From Marinobacter zhejiangensis (GTDB lineage: Bacteria > Pseudomonadota > Gammaproteobacteria > Pseudomonadales > Oleiphilaceae): a stretch of DNA of 64,000 nucleotides. The stretch lies in the NCBI RefSeq assembly GCF_900114775.1, contig NZ_FOUE01000003.1, positions 372,001 to 436,000 of the forward strand, written 5' to 3'. A model generated the notes under the pieces. That model worked only from the letters and a program-made list of their open reading frames with translations. It searched no databases and was not told where the DNA came from. The position numbers and the translations under genes were made by a program. Below, in pieces: positions 18,227 to 28,133 of this stretch. Every line of letters begins with the position of its first letter. Position 1 is the stretch's first letter.

Positions 18227-18333
18227 AGTGTTTTCTCGAAATGCCACGGGGTGCCTTCGGGGGGTTGCAGGTTGTTGGCGTCAGATCCGCTCACAACCTG
18301 AAACGAGAATACGGGCAGGGCAGTGGAGGCTCC

Positions 18334-18468
18334 ATGCGTGAATTCCGCTATTGGAACTATGACGGGGACCCCTTCCAGGCTTTTGTGGCAAGGCCGCGAA
18401 GCTGGGCACCCACTGTGGTAATCGTTGATCGCTTTCGTCGAGACAGTCGCATTATAAGATTGGTGTAA
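18334..18468 (+). CDS. Possible 44-aa protein or relic of a hydrolase N-terminus
   Basis: MREFRYWNYDGDPFQAFVARP opens a 44-codon ORF preceded by GGAGG at 4 nt spacing. The pattern charged strand, acidic turn, then VARP and TVVIVDRF recalls the first two strands of dienelactone hydrolase-type alpha/beta hydrolases, but the frame ends in RRDSRIIRLV before any nucleophile motif. It could be a real small protein, a decayed hydrolase gene, or chance. It overlaps the presumed -35 box of parC. Confidence 0.25.
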   Translation: MREFRYWNYDGDPFQAFVARPRSWAPTVVIVDRFRRDSRIIRLV

Positions 18469-18489
18469 CTGTCACTGCGTCCATATAAT
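18460..18489 (+). promoter_or_regulatory. Predicted parC-serB promoter
   Basis: TTGGTG (18460-18465) and a perfect TATAAT (18484-18489) are spaced 18 bp, with a start expected near 18496, about 55 nt before the parC ATG. Confidence 0.6.
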
Positions 18490-18551
18490 GGTCGGCCAAG
18501 TGTCCCGCTGCAGGCGGTGAAGGGAAATCATTTCAGCCACAAGAGGCATTC

Positions 18552-20864
18552 ATGCCAGAGTTTCAGACGACGGATGAAGGTTTTGAGCGTGTATCGCTAA
18601 AGGAATACACCGAGAAGGCCTACCTCGATTACTCCATGTACGTCATCCTCGACCGGGCACTGCCCAATGTCGGTGACGGATTGAAACCGGTCCAGCGGCG
18701 TATTGTCTATGCCATGTCAGAGCTTGGACTGAAATCCACGGCGAAGTACAAGAAGTCCGCAAGAACCGTGGGTGACGTGCTGGGTAAGTTCCACCCCCAC
18801 GGTGACAGTGCCTGCTATGAAGCTATGGTGCTGATGGCCCAGCCGTTCTCCTACCGCTACCCATTGGTGGATGGACAGGGTAACTGGGGGTCTCCGGATG
18901 ATCCCAAGTCCTTCGCTGCGATGCGGTATACCGAATCCCGTCTAACCCCCTTTGCAGATGTCCTGCTCAGTGAGCTTGGGCAGGGAACGGTCGATTGGGT
19001 TCCCAACTTTGACGGGACCATGGAAGAACCGTCGATTTTGCCGGCCCGCCTTCCTCACGTTCTGCTTAATGGTACGACGGGCATCGCGGTTGGGATGGCC
19101 ACCGATATTCCACCTCACAACGTCCGTGAGGTAACGGCAGCCTGTATCCGTCTGCTGGATGCGCCTGAGTCCACGGTCAGTGAATTGTGTGAGCACGTCA
19201 AGGGGCCGGACTTCCCGACTGGTGCGGAAGTGATTACCCCCCGCAATGACCTGCTCAAAATGTATGAAACCGGTCGCGGTTCCCTGCGCATGCGCGCACG
19301 CTGGATTAACGAGTCCGGCGAGATCGTGGTTACTGATCTGCCGCACCAGGTGTCCGGCAACAAGGTTCTTGAACAGATCGCCCAGCAGATGCAGGCGAAG
19401 AAACTGCCGATGGTGGCGGACTTGAGAGATGAGTCAGACCACGAGAACCCAACCCGCCTGGTGATTGTGCCCCGATCCAATCGTGTTGATCTGGAAGGCT
19501 TGATGGCGCACCTGTTCGCCAGTACCGATCTTGAGAAGACGTACCGGGTCAACATCAATGTGATTGGCAACGATGGCCGCCCGGGAGTCAAAGACCTGCG
19601 AACCCTGTTGGGTGAATGGCTGAGCTATCGCCGTGTGACCGTCCGTCGGCGTTTGCAGTATCGGCTCGACAAGGTGCTGTCACGGCTGCACATCCTTGAG
19701 GGTTTGTTGATCGCGTTCCTCAACATCGATGAGGTTATCGAGATCATCCGTAATGAAGACAAGCCCAAGGCCGAGCTGATGGCTCGTTTTGGCCTGTCAG
19801 CCGATCAGGCCGAAGCCGTCCTCGAACTGAAGTTGAGGCATTTGGCGAAGCTTGAGGAAATGAAAATCCGTGGCGAGCAGGATGAACTTGCTGCCGAGCG
19901 GGACGAGCTCCAATCCATCCTGGCGTCTGAGGAACGGTTGCGGGAGCTGATCAAGTCTGAACTTCAGGCGGATGCTGAAACCTACGGTGATGATCGTCGC
20001 TCGCCGATTGTCCAGCGCAGCGAGGCGCGAGCGTTCAGCGAAGCGGATCTGGTGTCCAACGATCCGGTGACCGTAGTGCTGTCTGAAAAAGGCTGGGTTC
20101 GTGCCGCCAAGGGGCATGACATCGACCCTGAAGGCCTGAGCTACAAGTCCGGCGACAAGTTTGCCCTGGCCGCCAAGGGGCGCAATAGCCAGCAGGCCAT
20201 ATTCCTTGACTCCACAGGCCGGGCTTACGCCTTGATGGCCCACTCCTTACCTTCGGCACGGGGGCAGGGGGAGCCGTTAACGGGGCGGATCAACCCGATT
20301 GCGGGGGCTACGTTTGCCGGTTTGATGATGGGCGAGCCTGAGCAGAAGGTCCTGCTGGTTACCGACGGCGGCTATGGCTTTGTGACGTCTCTGGCGGACA
20401 TGGTCAGCAAGAACCGGAACGGCAAGGCGGTGGTCTCGGTACCGAAAGGGGCGAAGATCATGCCGCCGGTGATGGTGCCTGCGAGCACGGCATCACTGCA
20501 CCTTGTCGCTATCTCCAATGAAGGGCGGATGCTGGTGTTTCCGCTGAGTGAGTTGCCGGAGCTGGCGAAAGGCAAGGGCAACAAGATCATCAGTATTCCA
20601 TCGGCCCGGGTCCTTAACCGGGAAGAGTTTGTGGTCGCGACCGCGGTATTCAGCGATCAGGATCATCTTGAGATCCGTGCTGGAAAACGCAAAATGGGTC
20701 TCAAGTTCAGCGACCTGGAGCACTACCTCGGTGAGCGTGGTCGACGTGGGCACAAGCTGCCACGAGGCCTTCAGCGGGTAGATGGTATTGATGTCATTGC
20801 CGCCAACGGCCAGGAGCCGGGTATCGACAGCATCCAGACAGAGGAGCAAGGCAGCGGTGAGTGA
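18552..20864 (+). CDS. parC: DNA topoisomerase IV subunit A
   Basis: The 770-aa breakage-reunion subunit of topoisomerase IV, partner of ParE. The winged-helix core begins [28 protein letters not shown]. The catalytic tyrosine is Tyr126 (AAMRYTE, the Escherichia coli Tyr120 position). The quinolone-region residues are Ser86 and Glu90 in [10 protein letters not shown], the sensitive-type residues at E. coli positions 80 and 84. The C-terminal beta-pinwheel has divergent blades, for example [13 protein letters not shown] and [11 protein letters not shown]. It overlaps serB by 8 nt. Nothing unusual in length or sequence. Confidence 0.97.
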   Translation: MPEFQTTDEGFERVSLKEYTEKAYLDYSMYVILDRALPNVGDGLKPVQRRIVYAMSELGLKSTAKYKKSARTVGDVLGKFHPHGDSACYEAMVLMAQPFSYRYPLVDGQGNWGSPDDPKSFAAMRYTESRLTPFADVLLSELGQGTVDWVPNFDGTMEEPSILPARLPHVLLNGTTGIAVGMATDIPPHNVREVTAACIRLLDAPESTVSELCEHVKGPDFPTGAEVITPRNDLLKMYETGRGSLRMRARWINESGEIVVTDLPHQVSGNKVLEQIAQQMQAKKLPMVADLRDESDHENPTRLVIVPRSNRVDLEGLMAHLFASTDLEKTYRVNINVIGNDGRPGVKDLRTLLGEWLSYRRVTVRRRLQYRLDKVLSRLHILEGLLIAFLNIDEVIEIIRNEDKPKAELMARFGLSADQAEAVLELKLRHLAKLEEMKIRGEQDELAAERDELQSILASEERLRELIKSELQADAETYGDDRRSPIVQRSEARAFSEADLVSNDPVTVVLSEKGWVRAAKGHDIDPEGLSYKSGDKFALAAKGRNSQQAIFLDSTGRAYALMAHSLPSARGQGEPLTGRINPIAGATFAGLMMGEPEQKVLLVTDGGYGFVTSLADMVSKNRNGKAVVSVPKGAKIMPPVMVPASTASLHLVAISNEGRMLVFPLSELPELAKGKGNKIISIPSARVLNREEFVVATAVFSDQDHLEIRAGKRKMGLKFSDLEHYLGERGRRGHKLPRGLQRVDGIDVIAANGQEPGIDSIQTEEQGSGE

Positions 20865-22065
20865 GCTGGTTCTGATCAACGTATCCGGGCGTGACAAGCC
20901 CGGACTGACCTCTGAAATTACCGGCATCATGGGGCGTTACGATGTCCGGATTCTGGACATCGGCCAGGCGGTGATCCACGACCACCTGACTTGGGGGATC
21001 CTTGCTGAGATTCCCGATGAAGCCAATGCGCCCCCGGTGATCCGTGACCTGATGTTCCGGCTTCACGCCTTGGACCTGCAGGTACGTTTCGCGCCGATTA
21101 CGGTTGAGGAGTACCAGCAGTGGGCGGAGGGGCGTAATCGCGGCCGTTACATCGTCACGTTGCTGTCCCGTGATATCAAGGCAGAGCAGATTGCGCGGGT
21201 ATCCGCCATCACCGCACGCCACGGCCTCAATATCGACAACATCACCCGACTGTCTGGCAGGCCATCACTGGACCCGAGTACCAATCGCCTTGCCTGCCTG
21301 GAATTCTCGGTTCGTGGTACGCCTTCAGATCTGGCTCAGCTACGCTCTGATTTCCTGCATATCGCCGCCGAGATGAACGTCGACATCGCGTTCCAGGAAG
21401 ACTCCATCTATCGTCGCAATCGCCGTCTGGTGGTGTTCGATATGGATTCCACTCTGATCGAGGCGGAAGTCATTGACGAACTGGCCATGGAAGCGGGTGT
21501 GGGTGAGCAGGTGGCAGAGATCACCGAGCGTGCAATGCAGGGCGAGCTGGACTTCAGTCAAAGCTTTGCCGAGCGTCTGGCGCTGCTGAAAGGGTTGGAC
21601 GAGTCAGTGCTGGAAGGCATTGCTGCCCGCCTTCGGCTGACGGAAGGGGCTGAGCATCTGATCAGCAGCCTGAAGTCCCTGGGGTATCGAACAGCCATTC
21701 TTTCGGGCGGTTTCACCTATTTTGCCCGTCATCTCCAAGAAAAGCTGGGCATTGATTATGTCCACGCCAATGAGTTGGAAATTGTCGACGGTAAGGTGAC
21801 GGGGGAGGTCTCTGGGCCCATTGTTGATGGCCAGCGCAAAGCCAAGCTGCTGCTGGAAATCGCCGAAAAGGAACACATCTCCCGTGAGCAGGTGATTGCT
21901 GTGGGCGATGGTGCCAATGACCTTCCGATGTTGAGTCAGGCGGGGCTCGGAGTCGCCTTCCGTGCCAAGCCGCTGGTGAAAGAATCAGCGCGGCACTCCA
22001 TCTCTACGCTGGGGCTGGATGCGATCCTGTACCTGATTGGATTCCGGGAAGGCGATAACCGCTGA
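20857..22065 (+). CDS. serB: Phosphoserine phosphatase with N-terminal ACT domains
   Basis: A 402-aa enzyme for the last step of serine synthesis. Two ACT-type domains (about residues 1-80 and 95-185) precede the HAD phosphatase domain. The nucleophile motif is [18 protein letters not shown], then SGGFTYFA and the metal-binding [10 protein letters not shown]. The open frame extends 25 codons upstream inside parC, but I start at the GTG at 20857 ([16 protein letters not shown]), which fits the family length and overlaps parC by 8 nt, implying coupling. An intrinsic terminator follows at 22083. Confidence 0.93.
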   Translation: MSELVLINVSGRDKPGLTSEITGIMGRYDVRILDIGQAVIHDHLTWGILAEIPDEANAPPVIRDLMFRLHALDLQVRFAPITVEEYQQWAEGRNRGRYIVTLLSRDIKAEQIARVSAITARHGLNIDNITRLSGRPSLDPSTNRLACLEFSVRGTPSDLAQLRSDFLHIAAEMNVDIAFQEDSIYRRNRRLVVFDMDSTLIEAEVIDELAMEAGVGEQVAEITERAMQGELDFSQSFAERLALLKGLDESVLEGIAARLRLTEGAEHLISSLKSLGYRTAILSGGFTYFARHLQEKLGIDYVHANELEIVDGKVTGEVSGPIVDGQRKAKLLLEIAEKEHISREQVIAVGDGANDLPMLSQAGLGVAFRAKPLVKESARHSISTLGLDAILYLIGFREGDNR

Positions 22066-22082
22066 CCTGACTGCCGAGAATC

Positions 22083-22115
22083 AAAAAAGCCCGGCGTTAT
22101 CCGCCGGGCTTTTTT
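22083..22115. terminator. Bidirectional intrinsic terminator between serB and the FimX-like gene
   Basis: A-run plus GCCCGGCG (22083-22096) pairs with CGCCGGGC plus T-run (22102-22115), a 14-bp stem with a 5-nt loop. The A/T flanks allow it to work for the plus-strand serB and the minus-strand gene ending at 22164. Confidence 0.9.
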
Positions 22116-22163
22116 GTTTCTCATACCTTGAAACCGGTAAAAGTGGCGTTGCGCCGGCGCTGT

Positions 22164-24257
22164 TTACTGCTGGTCGCCGAAGTCGTAGTTCATTTCCGCA
22201 ACCGGAGCCTGTACATAGTAGCCCTGGATGTAGTTTACCCCGGCCTGCCACAGGGTAGAGAGCACCACGGCGTTCTCGACCATTGGAATAATGGTGAGTT
22301 TGCCGGCTTCCTGCAGGGTCTTCACCATTTCCTTGACCTGCTCTTTGGTTTCTTCGTTTTTCTGGAGTTCTTCGGTGAAGGAGCCGTCGATCTTCACGTA
22401 GTCAACATCCACGTGCTTGAGGGTGTTGAACGGGTTGATTGCCCCGCCAAACTGGCTGAGAGAGATCTTGCAGTGGAGTTCATGGACGCCCTTGACGAAC
22501 TCTTTGGCCTGCTTGAGGTAGTTGGTGGTGTCACCTTCCCGGATCTGGAAAATCAGGGCGTCTCCCGGCAGACGGGCGGCCTTGAGCGCGACACTGAGCC
22601 AGCTGGTAAAGGTCTTGTCCTGAATGGTCTCAGCGCTGACATTCAGGAACAGCTTGGTGTCATGACCCCGTGAGCGGTGGACTGCCAACTGCTTGATCGT
22701 TTGCAGGATGACCCAGCGATCAATCTTGACCGCCATTTCTGAGGGGCCATTAGGGGGAAGGATGTCGTAGGGAGAGACTTCCTCGCCGCCTTTATCCACC
22801 ATTCGCACGGTGGCTTCGTAATGTTCTTCGCCTTCGCCGCGCAGGTTAATGATGGGCTGGAACAGCATCCGGAAGCGGTCGTCATCAAGTGCGTTCTGGA
22901 TGGCTTCGGTTGCATTGCCTTCGCCCAATCCTTCCGCTTCCACAGGATTGTAGGCAACAACACCATTGCCTCCTTCATGGCCTTCCTGCTTGCGGACTTC
23001 CGCTGCAGCGGTATGACCACGGCCAAGAACATCGGCGGCATTGGGGGCGTTTTCGGTGATCACGGCAACCCCGATACTGACAGTGAGCTGAACGGTGCGC
23101 CCATCAATTTCGAACAAATGGTCTTCAATGGTCTTGCACAGCTTGCCGCAAAGCTCGACGAGGGCCTTTTCTTCCATCGCTGGGGCCAGAATGCCAAACG
23201 CCTCATCGCTGAGGCGAGCCAGTACCATCTCTTCACCGGTCTGGTTCTTGAGAATGGTGGACAGGTCACCCAGCAGCAGGTCGGCGCCGGCAATGCCAAG
23301 CTGCCCTTTGATGGCCATGAAGTTATCGAGCTCAATGTAGGCCAGTGCGGCAGACTCGGTGTGGTCTTTGGCTTTGGTCACGGCACCTTCAAGCTGGTCC
23401 ATGAAGTGCTGACGGTTGTACAGGCCTGTTAACAGGTCCTGGCTGCTGATCTGGCGGAGCTTCTCTTCCAGCTCGGCGTCGCTGTGTTCAGGCTGAATGA
23501 CCAGCTGGGTGCATGGCTCGCTGTCGTAAGTGGCGGAGGAAACCGACATGGTGATGTTCAGTTCCTGGTCGTCACTGCGTCTTGCAACACAGTTCAGGCT
23601 CATGCCGTCCTTGCCGGTCTCGGCAAAGCTCTTCATGAACTCCTTGTACTTGCCCTGACTTTCGGTCGACAGCGTGTCGAGGATCGGGATACAGATCAGA
23701 TCGTCAATGTCGTCGTAGCCGAGGAATTCCATATAAGACTGGTTAGCATAGATGTGCATGCCGTCGTTGATGTACGCGATGGCATCCTTTGAGCTTTCCA
23801 GCAGCAATCGGCAACGTTGCTCGGACTCCCTGAGGTGAGATTCCAGTGCGCGCCGTTTGCGCCGTTCTTCCAGGGCGGCCAGTTCCCGCTTGACCACCAG
23901 AACCAGCAAGCGGGTATGTGCAGACTGCACGGTGTCCTGAGCGCCGGCTTTGAGGAATTGCTCCGTGCGCTCATGGTTGAAGTCTTCGGTCAGCAGGACA
24001 AACGGAATGTCTTTGTCCATTCGGCGGATCATCGCCAATGCCTGTTCGGGGCCGAAGCCTTCTTCCCCTGCCACATTCCGGGCCAGTAGCAGATCCCAGT
24101 TACCTGACTTCAGCGTTTCTTCCAGGTCTTCCTCGGACGTGATCCGGTGAGCCCGGGTCGCCCTGCCGGAATTGCGTAACAGGCTAACGAGTGCCTCTGC
24201 TTCGTTCTGGGAAGGGTCCAGGATCAGCAGGTGAACCGTCGAATTCTTTTTCTGCAT
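22164..24257 (-). CDS. fimX: FimX-like protein: receiver-like, PAS, degenerate GGDEF and degenerate EAL domains
   Basis: A 697-aa cytosolic c-di-GMP effector-type protein. Order: a receiver-like domain (8-125), PAS (about 145-255), GGDEF-like (about 270-435), EAL-like (about 450-690). The GGDEF box reads SDEAF (350-354) and the EAL box reads EAT (481-483). The loop-6 DDFG-type motif is SQFG (601-604). It should therefore make and break no c-di-GMP, while LFQPI (465-469) and QGYYVQAP (678-685) keep the ligand-binding frame. FimX of Pseudomonas aeruginosa has the same layout and equally degenerate motifs, controls type IV pili, and sits next to serB as here. Orthology is therefore likely. The receiver keeps LDPSQNEAE, without the full acidic phosphorylation pocket. 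Confidence 0.87.
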   Translation of the reverse strand: MQKKNSTVHLLILDPSQNEAEALVSLLRNSGRATRAHRITSEEDLEETLKSGNWDLLLARNVAGEEGFGPEQALAMIRRMDKDIPFVLLTEDFNHERTEQFLKAGAQDTVQSAHTRLLVLVVKRELAALEERRKRRALESHLRESEQRCRLLLESSKDAIAYINDGMHIYANQSYMEFLGYDDIDDLICIPILDTLSTESQGKYKEFMKSFAETGKDGMSLNCVARRSDDQELNITMSVSSATYDSEPCTQLVIQPEHSDAELEEKLRQISSQDLLTGLYNRQHFMDQLEGAVTKAKDHTESAALAYIELDNFMAIKGQLGIAGADLLLGDLSTILKNQTGEEMVLARLSDEAFGILAPAMEEKALVELCGKLCKTIEDHLFEIDGRTVQLTVSIGVAVITENAPNAADVLGRGHTAAAEVRKQEGHEGGNGVVAYNPVEAEGLGEGNATEAIQNALDDDRFRMLFQPIINLRGEGEEHYEATVRMVDKGGEEVSPYDILPPNGPSEMAVKIDRWVILQTIKQLAVHRSRGHDTKLFLNVSAETIQDKTFTSWLSVALKAARLPGDALIFQIREGDTTNYLKQAKEFVKGVHELHCKISLSQFGGAINPFNTLKHVDVDYVKIDGSFTEELQKNEETKEQVKEMVKTLQEAGKLTIIPMVENAVVLSTLWQAGVNYIQGYYVQAPVAEMNYDFGDQQ

Positions 24258-24414
24258 GCTTGGCGAGTCTCATGAATGCGGCTGGTGCGGACGAAAGCGG
24301 TCGTTTGTCTTTCCATATTCGACCGTTACGTTAGCCGCATGATGCAGGGGTTGCCTTGTAATGACAACCCTCTTGCCCGACTGACGCTACCGGGTTGGCA
24401 ATTAATGGGGACGC

Positions 24415-24439
24415 AGGGGCTGAGGCCAGCCCCTTTTTT
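24415..24439 (+). terminator. Plus-strand intrinsic terminator with no plus-strand gene
   Basis: AGGGGCTG (24415-24422) and CAGCCCCT (24427-24434) form an 8-bp stem with an AGGC loop, then a T-run to 24439. Both flanking genes are on the minus strand, where the hairpin is followed by no T-run. A second stem (24348-24353 with 24365-24370) lies upstream. The 189-bp gap may therefore hold an unannotated plus-strand transcript. Confidence 0.65.
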
Positions 24440-24446
24440 CAGGTTT

Positions 24447-26252
24447 TCAGAGTGACGGCCACAGCGAATCGAATTCGTCTTCGCTGGTTCCGGGTGTTGG
24501 AGACGGGGTGCTGGCAGTCACGGTATCGCTTTTGTTCAGCTTGAGCTCGAACTGGCTGATGCTGCCGGTCGCTGATACACGGTTGGTGAGTTGTCCCTGA
24601 TCTTCACGGTTGTCGTGGAGTAACACAACCCGGCTGCCAGACTGGAAAGGCAGCCGTGGCGTAATCAGGGTGGCAGCCTGGCCGATGGCACTGATTTCCG
24701 GCAGCAGCAGTCCTCGCAGGTATTCACTACTGTGTCCGACCTTCTGGATCAGCTTGACGCCACAAGGCGCCGCACTGGGTGCCAGCAGTTCAATGCCAAC
24801 CTGGGTGCCCTGGTTTCGAACTTGGCGAATCCAACGCACGATGGCAATGCTCCAGGGATGGCTGGACTGTTCCCGGACGCCGAGGATTTCGCCGGCTTGC
24901 ATCGACGATGGCACGCTGCTGTCCCAGGATACGCAATAGCCACCAGGGCTGGTATTTACCAGGGTGGCCTTGTAGGCCGCAGGGCGGTGCTTTTCCGCCT
25001 GGGCATCCTCAACGGTGGAGCGTTTGCCGGCGCTGGACCGGAAGTCGATCGGGATGTCACTGTGGTGATGATGTTCATCACTCGGGCCCGCGTCGTAGGC
25101 ACCCGCCCAGGCATCTTCTTTTTTCTTGCTCTGGCGGATAAAGGTATTGCTTTCGTCTTCAGCGGGCCTATGGCCGTCCACAAATTCAACAAAGCTCTTT
25201 TGCCCGGCGATGTAAAAGTGCGCAGCCGTCAGCCCCACACAGACTTCCAGCGATCCGTGGCTGGACATCCGGTTGAAGTTGCGTTTGGTCAGAACCCCCA
25301 AAGCCTGGCTTAAATGAGCCAGCAAGGTGTCGTTAACGCCGGGAGGCAGCGGGAAGTCTGCCTTGTAACTCCGGTTATGCTGGTCCACATGCTGGTGGAG
25401 ATACTCGGCAATGCGGTCGGACAGCTCCTGGGTATCAAAGCCAAAGCCGTCCCCCTTGGTCTCTTCTTTGACCAGGCTGCTATAAATGGGAGGGGCGTCA
25501 TGCTCCATGTGAATCAGGAACAGTTGGTCGGAGTCCGGCGCCGCAGTGCAGGAGGTCAGATCGGTCCAGTTTTCAAACAGGTCATAGACCTGGCTGACTT
25601 CATTCTGTCTGAGCTGGTTGGGCCGTGAACAGCCGAGCAGCAAGAGCCGCTTGTAACAGTCGCCGACACTGCTTTCGGTGCGATGATTGAGCGTGTCATC
25701 GCCCACGGGCAGGTCCGCGATCTTGTTTCTTTGGGCAAACCGGAACAGCCGGTGGCACTCCAGCCAAGCTTTTGACGGGCTAGGGCAGTAGAGCTGGTAT
25801 GCCCTGACGATGGTTGCGGCCAGCTCGGAAATTGCGCGATGGCTGCTTGCCGCAATGGCTTTCCGGTTCTTTTCGAAACCATCGTTGCTGAGTTCGATCA
25901 CGCACTGCTTGTAACCATTGGCCAAATGCAGTTGCAGCGCCTGGGAGAGGTTGGCGATCTTGCGCTGCTTCTCTGGCAATGCAACGGAGTGGCCAAGGTA
26001 ATGGCGCGACAGTTCGTTGCAGACAAAACGGATTTTGGGCCGGATCAGCTCTAGCAATTGGAACCGGGGCTGAGGGGCAATAAAAAGCTGATTCAGCTCG
26101 ATAATGGCGTGATACAACTGGCGTGAGGTTTCGCCGATGTTGGCCATTGGCAAGTTTTCAGTCCAATCTCGGATGGCTTTTGGCGAGGCATCGGCAAACG
26201 ACAGGCTCGTCAGTTTCTGTTCCGGGATGGTCAGGTCGGGTGTAAGAGTCAT
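24447..26252 (-). CDS. Large protein with a divergent C-terminal PilZ-like domain
   Basis: A 601-aa cytosolic protein. Residues 1-350 are mostly helical and I recognise no domain there. After an acidic, His-rich linker (DEHHHHSD near 392-399) a PilZ-like barrel spans about 420-490. It keeps NTSPGG (433-438, in place of D/NxSxxG) and VGIELL. The RxxxR arginine motif is incomplete (RPAAYKA), so c-di-GMP binding may be lost or altered. It lies 189 bp upstream of the FimX-like gene on the same strand. A conserved hypothetical also neighbours fimX in Pseudomonas, as I recall, so a role with FimX in pilus or surface behaviour is plausible but unproven. The 203-bp AT-rich gap upstream (26253-26455) must hold its promoter; I found no convincing -10/-35 pair. 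Confidence 0.65.
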   Translation of the reverse strand: MTLTPDLTIPEQKLTSLSFADASPKAIRDWTENLPMANIGETSRQLYHAIIELNQLFIAPQPRFQLLELIRPKIRFVCNELSRHYLGHSVALPEKQRKIANLSQALQLHLANGYKQCVIELSNDGFEKNRKAIAASSHRAISELAATIVRAYQLYCPSPSKAWLECHRLFRFAQRNKIADLPVGDDTLNHRTESSVGDCYKRLLLLGCSRPNQLRQNEVSQVYDLFENWTDLTSCTAAPDSDQLFLIHMEHDAPPIYSSLVKEETKGDGFGFDTQELSDRIAEYLHQHVDQHNRSYKADFPLPPGVNDTLLAHLSQALGVLTKRNFNRMSSHGSLEVCVGLTAAHFYIAGQKSFVEFVDGHRPAEDESNTFIRQSKKKEDAWAGAYDAGPSDEHHHHSDIPIDFRSSAGKRSTVEDAQAEKHRPAAYKATLVNTSPGGYCVSWDSSVPSSMQAGEILGVREQSSHPWSIAIVRWIRQVRNQGTQVGIELLAPSAAPCGVKLIQKVGHSSEYLRGLLLPEISAIGQAATLITPRLPFQSGSRVVLLHDNREDQGQLTNRVSATGSISQFELKLNKSDTVTASTPSPTPGTSEDEFDSLWPSL

Positions 26253-26455
26253 TCGTCTTTGTACTCACAAAATTGTTATTACGTGATATTCCCGACAATT
26301 GAGCGAGTTCTAAGCGCAGGCCATGAAAATAAAATGTCGGAAATACATATCGTTATTTGTTTATTGTACGAAATCTAAAGTAGCAGTCTGTGCTCAAAAA
26401 GCTACTGTGTCACGAGTTTACAATGTTTGACAGGTGGGCATCAGGTACCGATTGA

Positions 26456-27499
26456 CTACTCTGCATAAAGGTTGAGTGGCGTTTTACCGTCGCGGCCAGG
26501 CACTTCCCTGACCAGGCGTGGCACCAGGAAGCCCGGAAGCCTGGCGATGATGTCCCGCATCAGCTGCCTGGCGTGGTCATCCGGCACATCAAAGTGATGG
26601 GCTCCCTGAACCGGGTCGAACGCGTGGAGGTAGTAGGGCAGTATACCTGCGTCGAATAAGGTTTCGCTGAGGTCGCAGAGGGTGTCCGGGTCGTCGTTGA
26701 CGTTCTTGAGAAGCACGCTTTGGTTGAGCAGGGTTACCCCTGCAGCCTTAAGCTTTGCCAGTGCCTCCCGGGTTGCCGGGTCCAGCTCGTTGGGATGGTT
26801 GATGTGGACAACCATGATCACTTGAAGTCGGGTGCTGCTCATCCAGGACAGCAGCTCGTCATTGACACGCTGTGGGATCACGATGGGCAGGCGGGTGTGA
26901 ATGCGCAGTCGTCGCAGTTGGGGCAGGGCGCTCAGAGCCTGGGCCCAGCGCGCCAGAAGCCGATCATTTACGGCCAGCGGATCGCCGCCGCTGAATATGA
27001 CTTCGTTGATTTCTGGCGCCGCCTGCAACGTGGCAATCACATGATCGCGGTCCTGGGGGGACAGTCGGTGGTCGCCGTAAGGGAAGTGTCGCCGAAAACA
27101 GTAGCGACAGTTAATGGCACATTGACCGGTGACCATCAGCAGGGCACGGCTTTGGTATTTCCGGATCAGTCCCGTCGTTGCCGTGGCGGTCGCTTCCTGC
27201 AGCGGGTCCTGTACGAATCCAGGCAGGCTGCGGGTTTCCTCTGCTAGAGGTAGTACCTGACGCAGGAGCGGGTCGTCTGGGTTGCCTCGCTCTATGCGCT
27301 CAAGATACGGCTGGGGGACCCGGACCGGGAAAAGCGCATGGCCGTTGACGGCACCTTCCAGCCAGGAGGGGGCTGGGAGGTCAAGCGCCTTGAGCAACGT
27401 CGCCGGGCAGGAGATGGAGTCGGCCAGAAGCTGTTGCCAGGTCTGGGGTTCGTTATCTTGTTGGCGGGCTTCTATACGGACTGCGGTTCGCTGTATCAT
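26456..27499 (-). CDS. epmB: EF-P-specific beta-lysine forming aminomutase (radical SAM)
   Basis: A 347-aa lysine 2,3-aminomutase-like radical SAM enzyme that makes (R)-beta-lysine for EF-P. The cluster motif is [16 protein letters not shown], followed by [11 protein letters not shown] and [11 protein letters not shown]. The PLP lysine lies near the [13 protein letters not shown] segment. It is divergent from efp, with only 45 bp between the starts, so the two share a promoter region. epmA follows efp, which makes the aminomutase assignment firm. Length and motifs are normal for EpmB rather than for the longer catabolic lysine aminomutase. Confidence 0.94.
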   Translation of the reverse strand: MIQRTAVRIEARQQDNEPQTWQQLLADSISCPATLLKALDLPAPSWLEGAVNGHALFPVRVPQPYLERIERGNPDDPLLRQVLPLAEETRSLPGFVQDPLQEATATATTGLIRKYQSRALLMVTGQCAINCRYCFRRHFPYGDHRLSPQDRDHVIATLQAAPEINEVIFSGGDPLAVNDRLLARWAQALSALPQLRRLRIHTRLPIVIPQRVNDELLSWMSSTRLQVIMVVHINHPNELDPATREALAKLKAAGVTLLNQSVLLKNVNDDPDTLCDLSETLFDAGILPYYLHAFDPVQGAHHFDVPDDHARQLMRDIIARLPGFLVPRLVREVPGRDGKTPLNLYAE

Positions 27500-27544
27500 A
27501 GCGACCTTTCGACTCTCAATAGCTTTCTTGCAGGTGGTATTAAC

Positions 27545-28120
27545 ATGGCTTCCTATTCTACCAACGAATTTCGCAGTGGTCTCAAGGTTTTGTTGGACGG
27601 CGACCCCTGTGCCATCCTGGAAAACGAATTCGTCAAACCGGGTAAAGGTCAGGCATTCAACCGGGTCAAACTGCGTAACCTGACGAACAACCGGGTATGG
27701 GAACGCACCTTCAAGTCAGGTGAATCTCTTGAGGCGGCTGATGTTATCGATCAGGACATGGAATACCTCTACACCGACGGCGAGTTCTGGCACTTCATGA
27801 TGACGGACGGCTCTTTTGAACAGCACGCGGCAGACGCCAAGGCCGTCGCTGACGTCACCAAGTGGCTGAAAGAGCAGGATGTCTACACCGTAACTCTGTA
27901 CAACGGTGCGCCATTGTCCGTGACTCCCCCGAACTTTGTTGAGCTCGAAGTGGTGGAAACCGATCCGGGTATGAAGGGCGACACGGCACAGGGCGGCTCC
28001 AAGCCTGCAACCCTGTCCACCGGTGCCGTGGTCAGTGTTCCGCTGTTTATCAACATCGGCGATGTGCTGAAGGTTGATACCCGTTCCGCTGAATACGTCA
28101 ACCGCGTCAAAAACGTTTGA
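27545..28120 (+). CDS. efp: Elongation factor P
   Basis: A 191-aa tRNA-mimicking factor that rescues ribosomes stalled at polyproline. The modified lysine is Lys34 in VKPGKGQAF, the position lysylated by EpmA. Three beta-barrel domains are complete, ending [17 protein letters not shown]. The frame is open far upstream, but [12 protein letters not shown] at 27545 is the family start. It is flanked by epmB (divergent) and epmA (13 bp downstream), so the whole lysylation route except a hydroxylase gene is clustered. Confidence 0.97.
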   Translation: MASYSTNEFRSGLKVLLDGDPCAILENEFVKPGKGQAFNRVKLRNLTNNRVWERTFKSGESLEAADVIDQDMEYLYTDGEFWHFMMTDGSFEQHAADAKAVADVTKWLKEQDVYTVTLYNGAPLSVTPPNFVELEVVETDPGMKGDTAQGGSKPATLSTGAVVSVPLFINIGDVLKVDTRSAEYVNRVKNV

Positions 28121-28133
28121 TCGCGTCGATCTG

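Noticed and set aside
18241..18333. Upstream extension of the 44-aa ORF to a 75-codon protein
   Set aside because: The added residues have no ribosome-binding site and look like translated intergenic sequence.
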